From positions 49,455,950 through 49,519,949 of the forward strand of contig OX465579.1 in NCBI GenBank assembly GCA_950022655.1: a stretch of DNA of 64,000 bases, given 5' to 3'. Of this stretch, positions 29,601-41,860 are shown piece by piece. Under the pieces are notes generated by a model. The model worked only from the letters and a program-made list of their open reading frames with translations. It did not search any database and was not told the DNA's origin. This DNA is from Alentia gelatinosa (taxonomy: Eukaryota > Annelida > Polychaeta > Phyllodocida > Polynoidae). Positions within the stretch are counted from its first letter, which is position 1, and every line of letters begins with the position of its first letter. The position numbers and the translations under genes were made by a program.

Positions 29601-32600
29601 ATGAGAGTTTAGGGTCTGAGCTCGTATCCCATCGAGTTTGAATCATGTAGTAATTCACAAGGCGAAGCCGCGTGAATTACGTAGTGATTCAAACGAGATG
29701 GGATCGAGCTCTGACACTAAACTCGAATGGGTTTCTGAATTTATCTCACCCTTAACATGGATTAATGGGCTATAATGTGTGATATAATTCCCCATTGGAT
29801 ATTTTTCCTAAATATCTAATGGGTGTTAGATACGATATCCCAATGTTAAGTCTATGGAGAAAAAATATTGGGGTGAGATAAAGGGGATAAGAGACCGTTT
29901 CTTAATATCGTAATTAAATCAAAAGCCTTTGAACTTTGCAATATTTTCTATGGAGAGTGAGACTACAAGCTACGCAGCCGCAGATCACCGTTTAGATGCT
30001 GGACGAGATTATCGCATAGCAGTAATAATGCTTGATTGATTCTGATAAAATAAATCGATATGAATTGGAGCAAAATTGGTAATGTCAAATGGGATTTAAA
30101 TTCCTTACATCAAGTCTATTCTAGATGATAAATATTTTGAACCCACCGATGGAGAATAAACTCGTAACGTAACTCCCACTCAAAAATTAACCATGAAGCC
30201 AAAGATATTTATTAGACTGTATTAGATTTGCAATACTTCAATTTAACTTATGTTGATTATAAATAAAATGTGACCAATTGTGATGCTAACAATGTTAACA
30301 TTTGATAGTTAAAAGTTATTAGTTATGAACAATGTTGTACATTCTATTTTATGTTTGTAGGACTCGGTCACGGAGACAACTACGATGACAAGAGTCTGAA
30401 TGTATATGAGTACTTCAATACATCTTGCTACTCCGGATATGGAGACGACGAAAATGTAAGTGCCTGTTCTCAAGCAAACTTCTTGGTTATATCATTATAT
30501 AAATTTCTTAAGAAAATTCTAACTTGGATAGAATCGCATCTTGATATAGCCTACACAAATATAGTGACATTAATCAATGACTATGGTTAAATCCATTGAA
30601 TGTGTTGCAGGGATTCTATGCTGTATATAGGGAAGTGTTCGAAACGATTTCCGTTGAAGACCTTGAGTTCAAGGATGACGATGACAGCGACGAGGAGATG
30701 CCAGGATTTGGTGATTCTCAGAGCGCATATGAAGACGTAAGTACGAACGTTTGAAATCCAAAGATATTATAACTTACATAAATATAAACGAATGTGTGTG
30801 TCCACTTTTTAGTTTATTCCCATTTTACAAAGGATGTGTTGGTGGAAATAATTCGCAAATTGTGATTAAACACTTTTGCAAAGATTGATTACTCCCCTTA
30901 TACAGTACCTAACTGAGGAAATTCTAAAATGCAACCATTTAGATAAAAGAAACAGTCGCAGATGTAATGCAAAATGAGGATTTTACCTAAGCCCAAAGCC
31001 CGTTTCCATGGATTAGGTTTCCTTAGCAAAGATCATAGTATATATATCCCAGAGTGCGTTGTAATTTCTCTTTCATTTGTGTACAGCTCATGTTTATAAC
31101 TTACAGGTGGTGCATGCGTTTTACTCGCACTGGGAGAGTTATTGCACGGCAAAGTCGTACGTCTGGGCAGAGAAATATGACACCAGAGAAGCAGTTAATA
31201 GACAGATGCGAAGAGCAATGGAAGCCGAAAATAAGAAGCTCCGAGAGAAAGCACGGAAAGAACGCAACGACGAAGTCAGAGTATGTTGATCTGAAAACTA
31301 TCCATTATGCCGTTATAAATGATCATGAGCAATGAAAAACTAGTACAGCTCACATTGTATGTTTTTGCCACTTGTATTCATAGGACCTGTTAGAGTATAG
31401 AATGGCCCTATCACAAGGGATTTAATATTTTAAGTAAAAACACGTATGTCTCAATTCACAGATCACTGTGATCGCTATCAATTCACAGTTTTGAATGTCA
31501 AATCCAAGACAAACAATGAAGCTTTACTCATAAAAGATGTCTTTTCTCTATTTGCAATTTTCTAGACTCTCGTAGCATTTGTCAGGAAGAGGGACAAACG
31601 TGTCCAGGCACACAAGGTTAGTCTATACATTTATGTTGCAATATAATGTACTAGTATTAAGAATTTGTATAAAATGCAATAATTCAATATAACAATTATT
31701 TCTCCTTTTTTATATACGGAATATATGGAAAAGCCAAAACGTTGTGTCAAACATATACCATTAAGTATTCGAATCACAGTAAAAAAATCATTGTATAAAT
31801 ACAGATATAGAATTTTAGTATAAAACCTAATAAGCATTTATAATTTGTTTTCAGAAAAAGCTGGAGCAGCGAGCAGCACAGGTAGCTTTACAAACGGCAG
31901 AAAGGAAAGCAAAGGCACAAAAACAACGACTTAAGTACGTATTACTTCCAGAAGTACCTTCTGTTTGCAGTTCTATGACAGCTGGAATTTTCGTTTATAA
32001 AAGTTCGCCTTGTGGTGTTTTAATGGTATATTAAAGTAGTACTGATCGACATTTCTAGCTCATGCTATAACGCAATGCGGAATATATGCTCTAATGTATG
32101 TATATAAAAAGTAACTTGAACTGTTTTGTGCATATAGAGATATGGAGAGCTACCAAGAGACGGCGTGGGCTGCCAGTAATGACGCAGACTTAGCACAACT
32201 CGAGGCTCAGCTTGCTGAGCAGTTTGGAGAGGATGAGGATGAATGGGGTCAGTTACTCACACTGCTCAAAGTACTACGATATGTGTTCTGTTGATAGTCA
32301 ATATACAACGAATCATGAAGACAATACATTAAACAAAACAAAAAAACATACAAAATATCTAAATGTGTTTCTTTATAATAGCCATAACCATGATATCCCC
32401 TCTTAAACAACTGTCAGACTTTGTTAATGGTAATAAGACATGGGTAGTAAGAATTTCAATATCTAATACTCGTAATAATGAGATTGTATGTTACCATAAA
32501 TAAATGTATTTGTTGCCTTTGTCTATTAATGTCATCATTGCTCTATTTGTTTAGGTATGTCACCCTAATTTAAACCATTTCCATAATATGTCTCGCAAAA

Positions 32601-35600
32601 GTCTCTTTTGTGATTCTCCTACAGCTTCAATTATCGCAAGCCACTTATGCACTTCCTGTTTTCATCATTGACAATCATGATTGTTATTCAATGTATTCTT
32701 CTCATATAGCATCTGCGGAGGAGGCCGTAGACGGCGTTGAAGAAGAAGTGGAAGAGGAGCCGATCTACGATGAGCTTTTCTGTGTGGCGTGTAACAAGCC
32801 ATTCAGAACTGAGAAACAGTGAGTAAGCATACATCATTTCGGTAAACATAGACTCTACAAATGCACACTTACATGGAACTTACTTAGAAGACCAATATAT
32901 TCTTGAATAACGTTTTTTTCAAGGTTGAAGAACTGACAGTGCAAGCACCAGAATTCTTCTCTGACGCACTTTACTACTCCCGTATCATTAAACATACATG
33001 TCTTACTAAGCACATTTACCACGCATAAGACTGTGCATGATAGAAATATATTGCATGAGGATCACAAATAATATTCCATCCAATAGTTTTGTCTTTTATA
33101 CCTATTAGTATTTATGTAAGGACTCTACAGGACAGACATCTTGCAGACACTGGCTACTTTTTCCACGTGTGCTAACATAAGTAACTTTATATCAGCAATC
33201 GTACACAAGTTATGAAATAAATATTCCTATTTTTGTAGAAATACTGGAGGAGCCTTCAAGTATTATGTACTAAGATCGTAGCAACTAACAACAATAGTGT
33301 CACCTTGACATCAAATGTCCAATGTGTTACACTTCTATGATGTAGGTATATCAACCACGAGGGATCTAAGAAGCACAGAGAAAACGTTGCCCGGCTAAAG
33401 GCAGAACTGGCCGAAGAGGAGGATATCCTGGAAGAATTAGGCCTTGGGTCAAAAGCTAAAGTGAATGATGATGACTTGTCTGAGGAAGAGGAAGAGAAAC
33501 CAAAACAGAAGTAAGTATTTTCATAGTTGTTCAAGAATTAAATATCTGAATTTTGCACATTTCAATGTAGTCTTCTTTGAAATCAATGTGTGTGCGATAT
33601 ACGAAGCTGAGAATTATTATTTCTAGTTAGATTACGACAAATACATTGTGAACAATCGCAAAAATGTATCACCATAATCAATCAAACATTCGCCAGGGGA
33701 ATTTCCCGGATTTAATCACATGTCACTATAATTGTCATGTCGATAACAGTTTTGTATTCACATGGAAAAGTGTCACGAGTTCCTAGTGCATGGTTTGAAT
33801 ACAATATATTTGATATGGTGTTTATAATTGTCAACTGATATGATACAAGTCAGTTACTTGAAAACTATATCTAGTGTAATGTAGGGCATTTAACGAATTT
33901 CATATATTCAGAAGCATGTTCCAGTTGGTCGGACTGAATGGGTTTTTTTGTTGTTTTTTTTGTTGTTTTTTTTATATATGAAACAAACATACCGACAAAC
34001 AATTCGCCGCGTTAGCAGCGTTCTTCCGTTGTTAGCCGCAGGACAAGAACAGGACAAACATAATAACACACCCCAAAAACCAATGGAAAATCATATACAA
34101 AGAAATCAGAAGTACAACATTGGTAAACTCGATCTCAATCAGAAATGTAACATTCCACAAACATCATCAAATGATCTATTGATCAGTTTTACTAAATTTA
34201 AGTTAACCCACTCAATTTTAATGTACCATTGTATACCTTCAATGTTAACCAATACCTGTTAACCATTTTTTTTTACATTGCTTTTGAACGCATCACTATT
34301 TTCCAAGTGCTGGATCTCTTTTGTTAACTGGTCCCACAATGTTTTACCTTTGTAAAGTGGTGAATAAACATACGTTTGTGTATTCGGCCTTTTTACCTTT
34401 AATTTATTTGATATTTGTTCTAATAGTTCTGATTCTCCTTATAGATGTTACAAGAGGTGTAGAAATTATAACCCGGTAACAATCAAGTAGATTTTGTAGG
34501 CGTATTTTGTTGAACCCAAGTTTCGAACCCAAGTTGTTCATTATCAATGTCAGACTGATAAAGTATTTGATATTTGTTCTAATAGTTCTGAATCTCCTTA
34601 TAGATTATCAAAGAAACAAAAGAAGAAAAAGAGACAACAGAAACTGATTCAGGTAAGGTTATAGCACATATTGATATTGCCTTATATAAGATTAGGGAGC
34701 CACCTTCCAGCTATTCCTTCTTCGTAAAAATTAAATTTGAAATTTTGGTAATGATAACAATTTAGAGAATACTGGCTTAGGCTTCGTGGACGTTGTTTTG
34801 TTCGTGGTCCTTGGCCCGATTTTACGTCCTGAGCTCTACGAGCTCAGGACGTAAAATCGGGCCAAGGACCAAGAACAAAACAACGTCAATCGAAGCCTAG
34901 ACTGTATTCTTTTTATTATATACCCTCAAATTGTTAGAATTAGTTAGATATTTACCGAAACGCCATTGTCGAAATCGGCGGGCACAGCATCGTGTACTCG
35001 TACCTTGGTTTTCGCGACAACGTCGCTCTTGTGATGATCGCATGGCTGGAGTTTATGACATCATCAACTTGTCGATCTCCATACATATTCTTTGTCTTAT
35101 CTTATTAAGGCTAAGTGCAAAGCATATGCTGGGCGAGTGTGTCGTATATAACTTGTTGCCGACTGTTCTACTATGACGTTGTGACGTCAACGGTTTGTTT
35201 TCATTTTGCGAGCTAACCTGTTCCGACAGTGTCTGGCGCAATGGCAAGCCTATTTCATTTATATTTTTAAACTTGTATCTTGGTGTTTTATATCTATTAA
35301 TGTATTTATGTACTACATTTACGGGTTCTAATTGTGTATATTTACGGTCGATATTTAAACGTTGCATTAGATATTTTTCCACTGGTTTGTGTGTGAAATA
35401 TATGATCGGGAACAAGCTAACTGCTTCCTGTTTCGCGCACCCGATGCCCGTACACTGAATTTCGTGCATGTACATATGATATCTGGACATTACTTACATA
35501 CAGTATAAGCGTTAGTTTCGTGCACGGGTATATAATAAGTTTCATCATTTGGCGATGATTTCATAATGACCATATCAAATTCTAGTTAGCATATAGCCTT

Positions 35601-38600
35601 GTAGGATGAGTAGTAACCGCGGCAATGCATACTTGGTGGTGTATGAGTGACGGATATGTAAGAACCTGATTGGATAGAGAAGCACACACTGTCTGTTTTT
35701 TTAACCAGGAGGAAGAGGAAGCTGAAGACCCCGAGCTTCTAGAACAGCTTGACTCGTTAGGGATTAAGGACAATGCAATGTAAGTTATCATGAAAGATAC
35801 ACCGCCATTATCATTATCTTTACACCAATATCGTTACATTTACATCAAGTATTCGGTGGAGGATATATATTAGCACAATTATAGCCTCATTGTAACCCAG
35901 CGCTGTGTATTTGTCCTTTAAAGGCTAGATATGTCAATTACACATGATCAAGCTCATATCATTAATACCAGCTGAAGTTTCTTTAGTACCGTTAATGTGG
36001 ACCATTGATAAACTCGATATACATGATTGCGAATACACTATTTAAATGGTACTTTACTAAATTTTCCGGTGATTAGGTGCCTATTTTGGTTATCAAAGAA
36101 ACTTGTGATATAAAAAATGCCAGAAATAATCAGCAATATTTTCCACAGCAATTTTTCACTTGTTTTGTGTCCACGATCTTTAGAATTGAACACTATGAAC
36201 CTTTGTCTTCTCTTCATCCAACAGAGATTAATTTCATGCTGGTATAATGCATTAATGATCCATTGATTTTAGGAAAATGAATTTCTGGTATCTAACAAAT
36301 GAAAATTGTATGTTACCAGGAACGCTGATGTGTCGGACAGTGTGCAGACAGCCTCATCGAGCAAGGTATGTTGACGTATTACAGTTTGTGCAACTGCTCT
36401 CCATTTTGCTTCCGTTTTATAGTTTAGCTGTTTATGTTACAGGTCCACTGATAAACCTAGTATCGTGTATGGTAATCTTTAGAACTGAGATTCCAATTTA
36501 CAAACTATACGATTTGAAAAAGGGGAACATTATGATTAAGTCATTTTATATATGTCTATATATATATATGAAGACTACATATATACAAACATGTATATAT
36601 ATTTGGTATGCGCCCACTTTAAGAAAATGTATCTAATGTATCATAATGTAGTGTTAATTTCTTACAAAATCACTGGTCAGCTTTGGGATTTATCATGAGT
36701 TTCATTTCCAGTACTTCATGTCTGCGCAACTATTGTGAATTCCTTCTAATGCCATGTCTACCGCATAAAGCGTTAAAAAGTACTTTACTTTCTGTAGACT
36801 GTTACGAGTTCTGAAGACCAGGATACAGATCAAGCTGTGGAAAATAATACAAAAACTACGGAAGGAGAAGAGACCACGACCCCGGCCACAGGAGGATCTG
36901 GAGATGAAGGCGAAGATAAGACAGATACTGAAGCCAAAGCTTCCTTAGGCACGGTCACAGAAAATGACGCAAGCGATATCAAGAGTGAAAGGTTTGTTTT
37001 CCCTTCATTAAGTTCTTGTTGCTACTGCATGTCACCTTTATATTTGTCAGGAAAAGAATAGTGGAAATGGAATGGTGAGTGCGAAGAATGATCAGTGTTA
37101 AGATCCGAGTAGATGATATTCCAGATTTTATGTGATCTAGCTGGAATACCAACTTTTTTAATTTTCGCGCGAGTGACTATGTATTACACACACCCACAGC
37201 TCTCGACATATTTTATTACCAGCCTGAAACTTCCCAAGCCATTTTTTCTCTCTTTATATTATTGCCAGTCCTATTTTCTCACTGTATCTTGCATACCGGA
37301 TCTAGTTATCTCATCATTTGAAATAATTAGAAAATTCAAGACAGCTCAATCATTTGATATGATGAAGACAGAACATGGAAAACGGACAAGAAAAGCCCAT
37401 ATTTCCCTAGTGTGGTCAAAAGGAGGATGAATCGACTTTTTTCTTCTTTTTTTTTCTTTTATTGCAAAGTAATTCGCCATAGCTGGTGGTCTTCCATTAC
37501 AGCATGGTTTCATATCCGAACAATAACAGGCAAGTGCATACAACAATGTGGCACTGTTATAGTTTACGCAAAGAAATTAATGTGTACAGAGACGCAGATT
37601 TAATAATACATAGGTTTGTATACATATGTATAAATTATGCTAGGTTAACTTCCATCTATGGAGTGAAGCAATCTCACAGTATTGTCATAATGTGCAGATG
37701 GGATGAGATGAGTGTGTATGAGTTCCTATATACATTTTCATTCAGTTAACTTCATTGTCCTTATCACTCCGCTTGGATAGTGCATGTTTAAAACTAAGCT
37801 TACTTGGTTGTTTTTGTATTGATATTGGGAGTGCATTCCATGCCTTCTCGCCCCTATATTTGGGCGATTTCTTATACAGCTCACATCGAGGTCTAGCCAG
37901 TTTAAACTGTAACTTTGCATTAGAGCGTAAGCTTGGCACTGGGGTATCTGGATTATGCAACATGGTTAGGTCTACACCAGGGTTCTGTATAAGATATTCC
38001 TTACGCATATAGGTAACGAGTAAATCATTATGTCTCTGTTGAAGGGGTTTTACTCTCGCTCGCTTGTGGAGTTCGCCGACAGAATGCACCATGGCCTGGT
38101 CCTTCAGACATATCTGCAAGGCTCTGTTCTGGCACTAAGACTTCAATTAAACGTATCTTGTCTTTTCTTCCGCAGTAGTGAACCAGCTACAGGAAAGAAG
38201 AAGTCTCAAGCAAATCAAGAGGTATATATAGTTAGCTACGCACTAAGTCTTCCATTAGTATAGAAAAATTGATATGATCATTCAGTATTCAGGAGCTTAC
38301 GAAATACGTGGCAAAGTGTACAGCTCGAGAAAAAATATATTTAACAAATGCATAGTCTGAATGTAAATTTAACTGAATGTTTTGAAGAATGATTAAGAAT
38401 ATTTGAGTATCTTGCAGATTTGATCCATTTGATAATTTTTTGTTCTCTTTTTTCAGACACAAGGTATCAGCTCTTCGTGCAATACATGTGGTGCTAGCTT
38501 CCCTTCAAAATCGAAATTATTTAACCATCTAACTAAAACTGGGCATGCCAAGCGCATAGACACAGACAATCAACAACCGGAGTCAACAAAGGGAAAGAAA

Positions 38601-38624
38601 GGCAAGCGGAAGGGGAAACGATAG
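23665..38624 (+). CDS. DNAJC21: DNAJC21 (JJJ1-type J-protein, 16 exons)
   Basis: Exons: 23665-23779, 29223-29351, 30361-30455, 30611-30736, 31107-31280, 31566-31616, 31855-31934, 32138-32247, 32710-32818, 33346-33510, 34604-34652, 35709-35779, 36320-36365, 36798-36991, 38176-38221, 38457-38624. Every junction is GT...AG and the phases join into 575 residues (human DNAJC21 is about 530). The N-terminal J domain has its HPD motif at residues 37-39, with the Asp codon split by intron 1. Then come '[14 protein letters not shown]', '[14 protein letters not shown]' and a first C2H2 finger (C318, C321, H334, H340). An acidic stretch, a '[10 protein letters not shown]' patch and a second C2H2 finger (C528, C531, H544, H550) follow, ending in a basic tail. 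The yeast homologue Jjj1 stimulates Hsp70 in late cytoplasmic 60S maturation. Strong identification. Confidence 0.96.
23841..24479. mobile_element. Possible inverted-repeat element in DNAJC21 intron 1
   Basis: TATTCTCGGGA (23841-23851) and its exact reverse complement (24469-24479) bracket 639 bp. It holds an open frame of 123 codons (23960-24331) with no recognised domain. The repeats are short and the call is tentative. Confidence 0.25.
24480..26400. other. DNAJC21 intron 1, non-coding
   Basis: No gene seen. A 'TATATAAAT' box at about 25692-25700 is followed by a GGAC-GTCC hairpin and a GC-richer 60 bp, a possible relic promoter of a mobile element. A C12 run lies near 26069-26080. Confidence 0.25.
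26405..27030 (+). repeat. G-tract dispersed repeat E, copy 1
   Basis: Full-length member running from 'AGCAGGTGGACGGTTGGTC' to 'CAGCCATCTTTGAATTGT'. It has two homopolymer sites, G14 at 26631-26644 and G12 at 26819-26830. Inverted copies lie at 43885-44545 and 59440-60065, a diverged one at 44850-45290 and an internally deleted direct one at 58795-59065. Confidence 0.7.
27033..27516. repeat. Minisatellite, 11-bp unit
   Basis: About 44 tandem units of the form AGACTGTTGTA / AGACTGATACA / AGACTGTTGCA, mostly 11 bp with occasional 9-10 bp units. It produces long artefactual open frames on the minus strand because a 33-bp (3-unit) period keeps phase. It lies directly next to repeat E copy 1 in DNAJC21 intron 1. 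Confidence 0.9.
27540..27955 (+). repeat. Dispersed repeat F, copy 1
   Basis: Includes a G13 tract (27601-27613), 'CAGGTCCATTTTTAAGAACTC', 'CTAGACTTGCTCAAGTCTTT' and 'CACCTGACAGGCCCAGTAATC'. The reverse complement occurs at 42235-42662. Its first part resembles the G-tract region of repeat E, so the two are probably related. Confidence 0.6.
28210..29200. other. DNAJC21 intron 1, distal part
   Basis: AT-rich, no coding or repeat structure that I can support. Confidence 0.3.
29594..29735. repeat. Long hairpin (near-palindrome) P2
   Basis: The left arm (GGAAACCTATGAGAGTTTAG onward) is mirrored by a right arm ending at GTTTC 29735 with few mismatches. Apex AAGGCGAAGCCGC at about 29659-29671, the complement of GCGGCTTCGCCTT. 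It lies in DNAJC21 intron 2. Confidence 0.75.
34766..34910. repeat. Long hairpin (near-perfect palindrome) P1
   Basis: Arms of about 71 nt (AGAATAC...GAGCTC and its reverse complement) with only a TAC spacer at 34837-34839 and a handful of mismatches. It lies in DNAJC21 intron 11; as RNA it would form one long stem. It has no ORF. Confidence 0.85.
37738..38150 (-). pseudogene. LINE reverse-transcriptase C-terminal fragment
   Basis: The minus frame shows the thumb/C-terminal pattern common to CR1/Jockey/RTE-type ORFs: '[17 protein letters not shown]' followed by '[20 protein letters not shown]'. It lacks the catalytic core, so it is a 5'-truncated insertion in DNAJC21 intron 14, antisense to the gene. 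A related C-terminal fragment is at 62880-63698. Confidence 0.65.
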
Positions 38625-38803
38625 CATATGATTACACGTAGAATATTTATGTTTTAGATGTAAATGCTACAGTTATAGATATGTGATTAAGTATTTAGTA
38701 CATGTACATTGAGCTCACCTAAAAAATGAAATAAGTGAAATATCATTATGACATTGGGTGCGTTTGGTGATTTACACTTTGAAAATTGAATTTTATGAAA
38801 CAA

Positions 38804-38809
38804 AATAAA
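38804..38809 (+). terminator. DNAJC21 polyadenylation signal
   Basis: AATAAA, 180 nt past the TAG stop at 38622-38624, in AT-rich 3' sequence. Confidence 0.65.
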
Positions 38810-38917
38810 GATACTATTGTGTCTGTTGCCTATCTCCCACATCGGAATGCGTTGCTCGTTTCTTGTTTCCAGCAACTATAGACTGGGATTGCGCTTTATG
38901 ATATTATTATATATATA

Positions 38918-39647
38918 CAGTAGAACCCCGCTTAAAGGGATACCCTCCGTTCCGGGCCAAATGGCCCCTTAAGCGGGTGTCCCCTTAAGCGGGGTTTTCA
39001 GGATGCCAGTGGTTATACAATAGAGAATACCTACATAAATGAAGGAAATGATGGTTATTAGGTTAAAAGGTTTATTGATAAATAAATAAACAAATAAATA
39101 TAAATTATATAATATAAATTAATATAAATGTCCAAAAAAATTAAAAGATAAAAGAGGTTGAAGATGGATATGCCTTCCTTGTGAAATTTGCTCCTTTTTA
39201 CACCCCCGTTCAATGTCCCCTTCCCCATCCCCCAAAGTCAGCAGCCCTATGACCGTGAGCCGCCCAGAGCTGCGACGGCTTACTGAATACCACACCTTCA
39301 AAGCCCCCCAGCCCGCCCTGTGTGCCCACCGCTAACCTGTAAGCGGGCCTCTAACCCCCTACCTTCAACGGGTGCAAAAGTCGCTCATACTAATATCCAC
39401 TCACAGTCGCCCGCCCAGACCCGCTAGAGATGTGGTTATTACCTTGAAAAAAACACTCCGGCCGCCCGGGCCCTCCAAACTGTCCCCTTAAGCGGGGTTT
39501 TTAAGCATTTCTGTACCGAAAAACTGTCCCCTAAAGCGGGGTGACCCCTTAAGCAGGGTTAAAATAAACTCTTAATAGAGGGGAAAATTTCCGTTCCCAG
39601 CAAATTGTCCCCTTAAACGGAGGTGTCCCGGAAGAGGGGTTTTACTG
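38918..39647. mobile_element. Non-autonomous pogo/Tigger-like DNA transposon
   Basis: It begins CAGTAGAACCCCGCTTAA and ends GGGGTTTTACTG, inverted repeats of the type seen in pogo/Tigger elements. TA dinucleotides flank it on both sides (38916-38917 and 39648-39649), as expected for TA target duplication. Sub-terminal phrases 'CCCCTTAAGCGGGGTTTT' recur internally. No transposase frame remains. Confidence 0.7.
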
Positions 39648-40222
39648 TATATATATATATATAATGACCGTGATATTCCTAGAAGTTTCCAAAGTAAATA
39701 AAGGGATAGATTCACTGATTTGTTGCACCGAGTACAGGTCATTGCTTCCGCGTGTCAGTTTTTGCCCCACTCCCCCAGCCTCTCAATATTGTATGCAACT
39801 GAACAAAGAAGGAGCAATTTGAAAGTTATTGCCCCCACCCTAGTGTGTACGTACTTTATGGACGGCCCTCTCGATTGTACCACATCTGTTATTCCTTTTG
39901 GTGCAGTCCGAGGTTTGCCGAGCTCACGGACAGGTTTTCCACCACCACACCTAAGACCGCGGATTTAATAGCGGGATCTTTGCAGATCTATACCAGATAC
40001 CACGATCGGAAACCTGGTGGAACAGATATATTTATATAGGGCTCTGGTCAAGATGCTCCCCCATTGTCAAACCAGAAGGCAATACTGCCAGATGTTTGAT
40101 ATATCCGTGTAGTAATTCTCTACAAGAAATAATGCCAAATTAAAGGTCTGGCCCTATGCACCACCCCTTTATATCTGTTTGCATGAGCATTTCGTCTTAT
40201 CTCCTCTCAAAATCTATATATC

Positions 40223-40802
40223 TTTTTTTATAAACTATTTCAAGTCGGTGGGCGAATTGTTTTCATTTATAGCAGTTCTTGGAAACCTTCTTCCAAAAGA
40301 CCAGACCACTCTCTCCAACTCACTTGAGTTATTTCTACCACCCCACATTCTCTAACAACTTGTTGAAGAATGTTCTGGACAAATTACCTTCATTGGTCAA
40401 CAATTCATAAAGTTTGGGACAACTGTTTACACCTAGAAACCCTCCCCCATCTTTATCCTTTCTGTCCAAACATGAGACAGTACCGCCTTGTGACATTGAC
40501 AGACTCTGAGCAACTTGCCAGACCTGCTTGTCATATTTTCGAGCCTGAAGAGCACCTAGTGAAACCGCTATGGGAAGCCAGAACAATCGGATTCCCCACC
40601 TCCTACATCACACCAATCCGGGAAACCCCCCTTGAAACCGTGATGTCATTCAGTCAACAACAGGCGTCACGTCACACCGTGTTCGGTTGTTAACGTCGCC
40701 ATGGTAGCGAGTGGTCTGACTATAAATAACGCGAGCAGATGACTGCTCCGTCAGTTTGATGCGGTAGCTCGAACAAGTGACACCTTAGCCACGTCCTGAA
40801 GA
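40223..40802 (+). mobile_element. 5'-truncated Penelope-like insertion (3' end only)
   Basis: It aligns with the 3' non-coding end of the element at 15907-20008 ('GACCACTCTCT', 'GAGCCTGAAGAGCACCT', 'GTGAAACCGC', 'GTAGCGAGTGGTCTGACTAT', 'GATGCGGTAGCTCGA'). It is bracketed by a 16-bp direct repeat TCAAAATCTATATATC at 40207-40222 and 40803-40818, a convincing target-site duplication. This fixes the 3' end about 20 nt after the hammerhead. Confidence 0.85.
40527..40782 (+). ncRNA. Discontinuous hammerhead ribozyme motif, Penelope-like copy 2
   Basis: CTGAAGA 40545-40551, GAAA 40561-40564, CCGC 40565-40568, then exactly 192 nt, GCGGT 40761-40765 and A 40766. Stem I is TCGAGC (40539-40544) with GCTCGA (40767-40772), then TGTCA (40529-40533) with TGACA (40778-40782) across a 5/5 internal loop. 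Stem II is weaker than in copy 1 (A-A opposite in the third pair). A TATA box (40721-40728) and a GAGCAG-CTGCTC hairpin are also kept. Confidence 0.6.
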
Positions 40803-40881
40803 TCAAAATCTATATATCCAACACACTCCCTTCCTCTAAAATTCTTTTTCCCCTTGAACACCCTGGTTGTACTCAAATACA

Positions 40882-41077
40882 AGAGTTAAGTGTACATTTT
40901 ATAGTAGAATTATTGGCCTGTTAAAGGACCAATTAGCGAGTTAATGCATTTAAAACTCAATACAAGTAAGACATGTTGAAAATTATCAACAGAAAATAGT
41001 ATTAATATAGAGGCTTTGCAATGATATGGGTCAAGGGGTCCACCATAGTCCCTAAAGCCGGAGACACCAAGCGAGAA
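40882..41077. repeat. Inverted repeat G, left copy
   Basis: About 160 bp (40917-41077) is the near-identical reverse complement of 43164-43324. The preceding 40882-40955 also contains the 'GTGTACATTTTATAGTAGAATTA' type block (see 9733). Confidence 0.7.
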
Positions 41078-41459
41078 ATGCAGTGATTTCCGGAATCGCC
41101 AACACAAAATGGTGAGCCATTATTTCATACTTCACCTGATTATTGCTCCAAAGGCGCTAAATTATCATTGGTCAATTGCAGATTAATTCACCCGCGAAGG
41201 GAATTTTTGTTATCCGCCGGCCTTGACCCTCGTGACGTCATCTCGCGACGTCACCGTGCTTCGGCCTCTTTTGGCGACAGACTTCAAATACGCATGAATG
41301 GTGGATCCCCCATGTCACTTGCAGTAGTTAGTGCAATCAGACAGTCTCGTAAACATGATATAACTAATACATACCCTAATTCAATATTTGAGAACATTAT
41401 TCTGATATTCATTTTGGTATATTACTAACCAACTAGAGCTAAGTGTGCATTTTGAAGTA

Positions 41460-41860
41460 CAGTAAAACCCTGCTTAGGGGCACCCTCCGTTCCGACATAG
41501 AACTAGAACCCCTGGAAAGCCCACTCACTGTAGAGCCCTGTGAACTAGTAGCGCACATGCGCTGAATCCTACAGGGGAGCAGAACATCCGGTTCACGCTT
41601 CTAACATGCCCGACTAGATCTATTAATAATGTACTCTGGTACCCGGCAGGGTATCCAATGTGTCGAAATGGGTAACCGGAAGTTCACCTCCCCTGTATCT
41701 TGAAAAAAGGCTAGCCACGAGTTCGTCCCATAGGCACAACACTGAACGGCCGTGAGTGGGCTTTCCAGGGGTTCTGGTTCTTTGGTTCCGAGCAAATTGA
41801 CCCCTTAAGCGGGGTTTTCAGTCTGCCGATGGTTAGGCTATATAGTATAAAATACCTTTA
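41460..41860. mobile_element. Second pogo/Tigger-like copy, interrupted
   Basis: CAGTAAAACCCTGCTTAGGG at 41460-41479 resembles the left end at 38918. 'CCCCTTAAGCGGGGTTTTCAG' type sequence at about 41801-41821 matches 38987-39000 and continues in the same way. The middle is broken by the element at 41503-41781, and the right end is missing. Confidence 0.55.
41503..41781. mobile_element. MITE nested in the pogo-like copy
   Basis: AGAACCCCTGGAAAGCCCAC beginning near 41506 is mirrored exactly by GTGGGCTTTCCAGGGGTTCT near 41758-41777. The inverted repeats extend to about 24 bp with the adjoining CTCAC/GTGAG. The flanks rejoin as the host repeat ('TTCCGA..'/'..TTCCGAGCAAATTG'). Confidence 0.6.
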
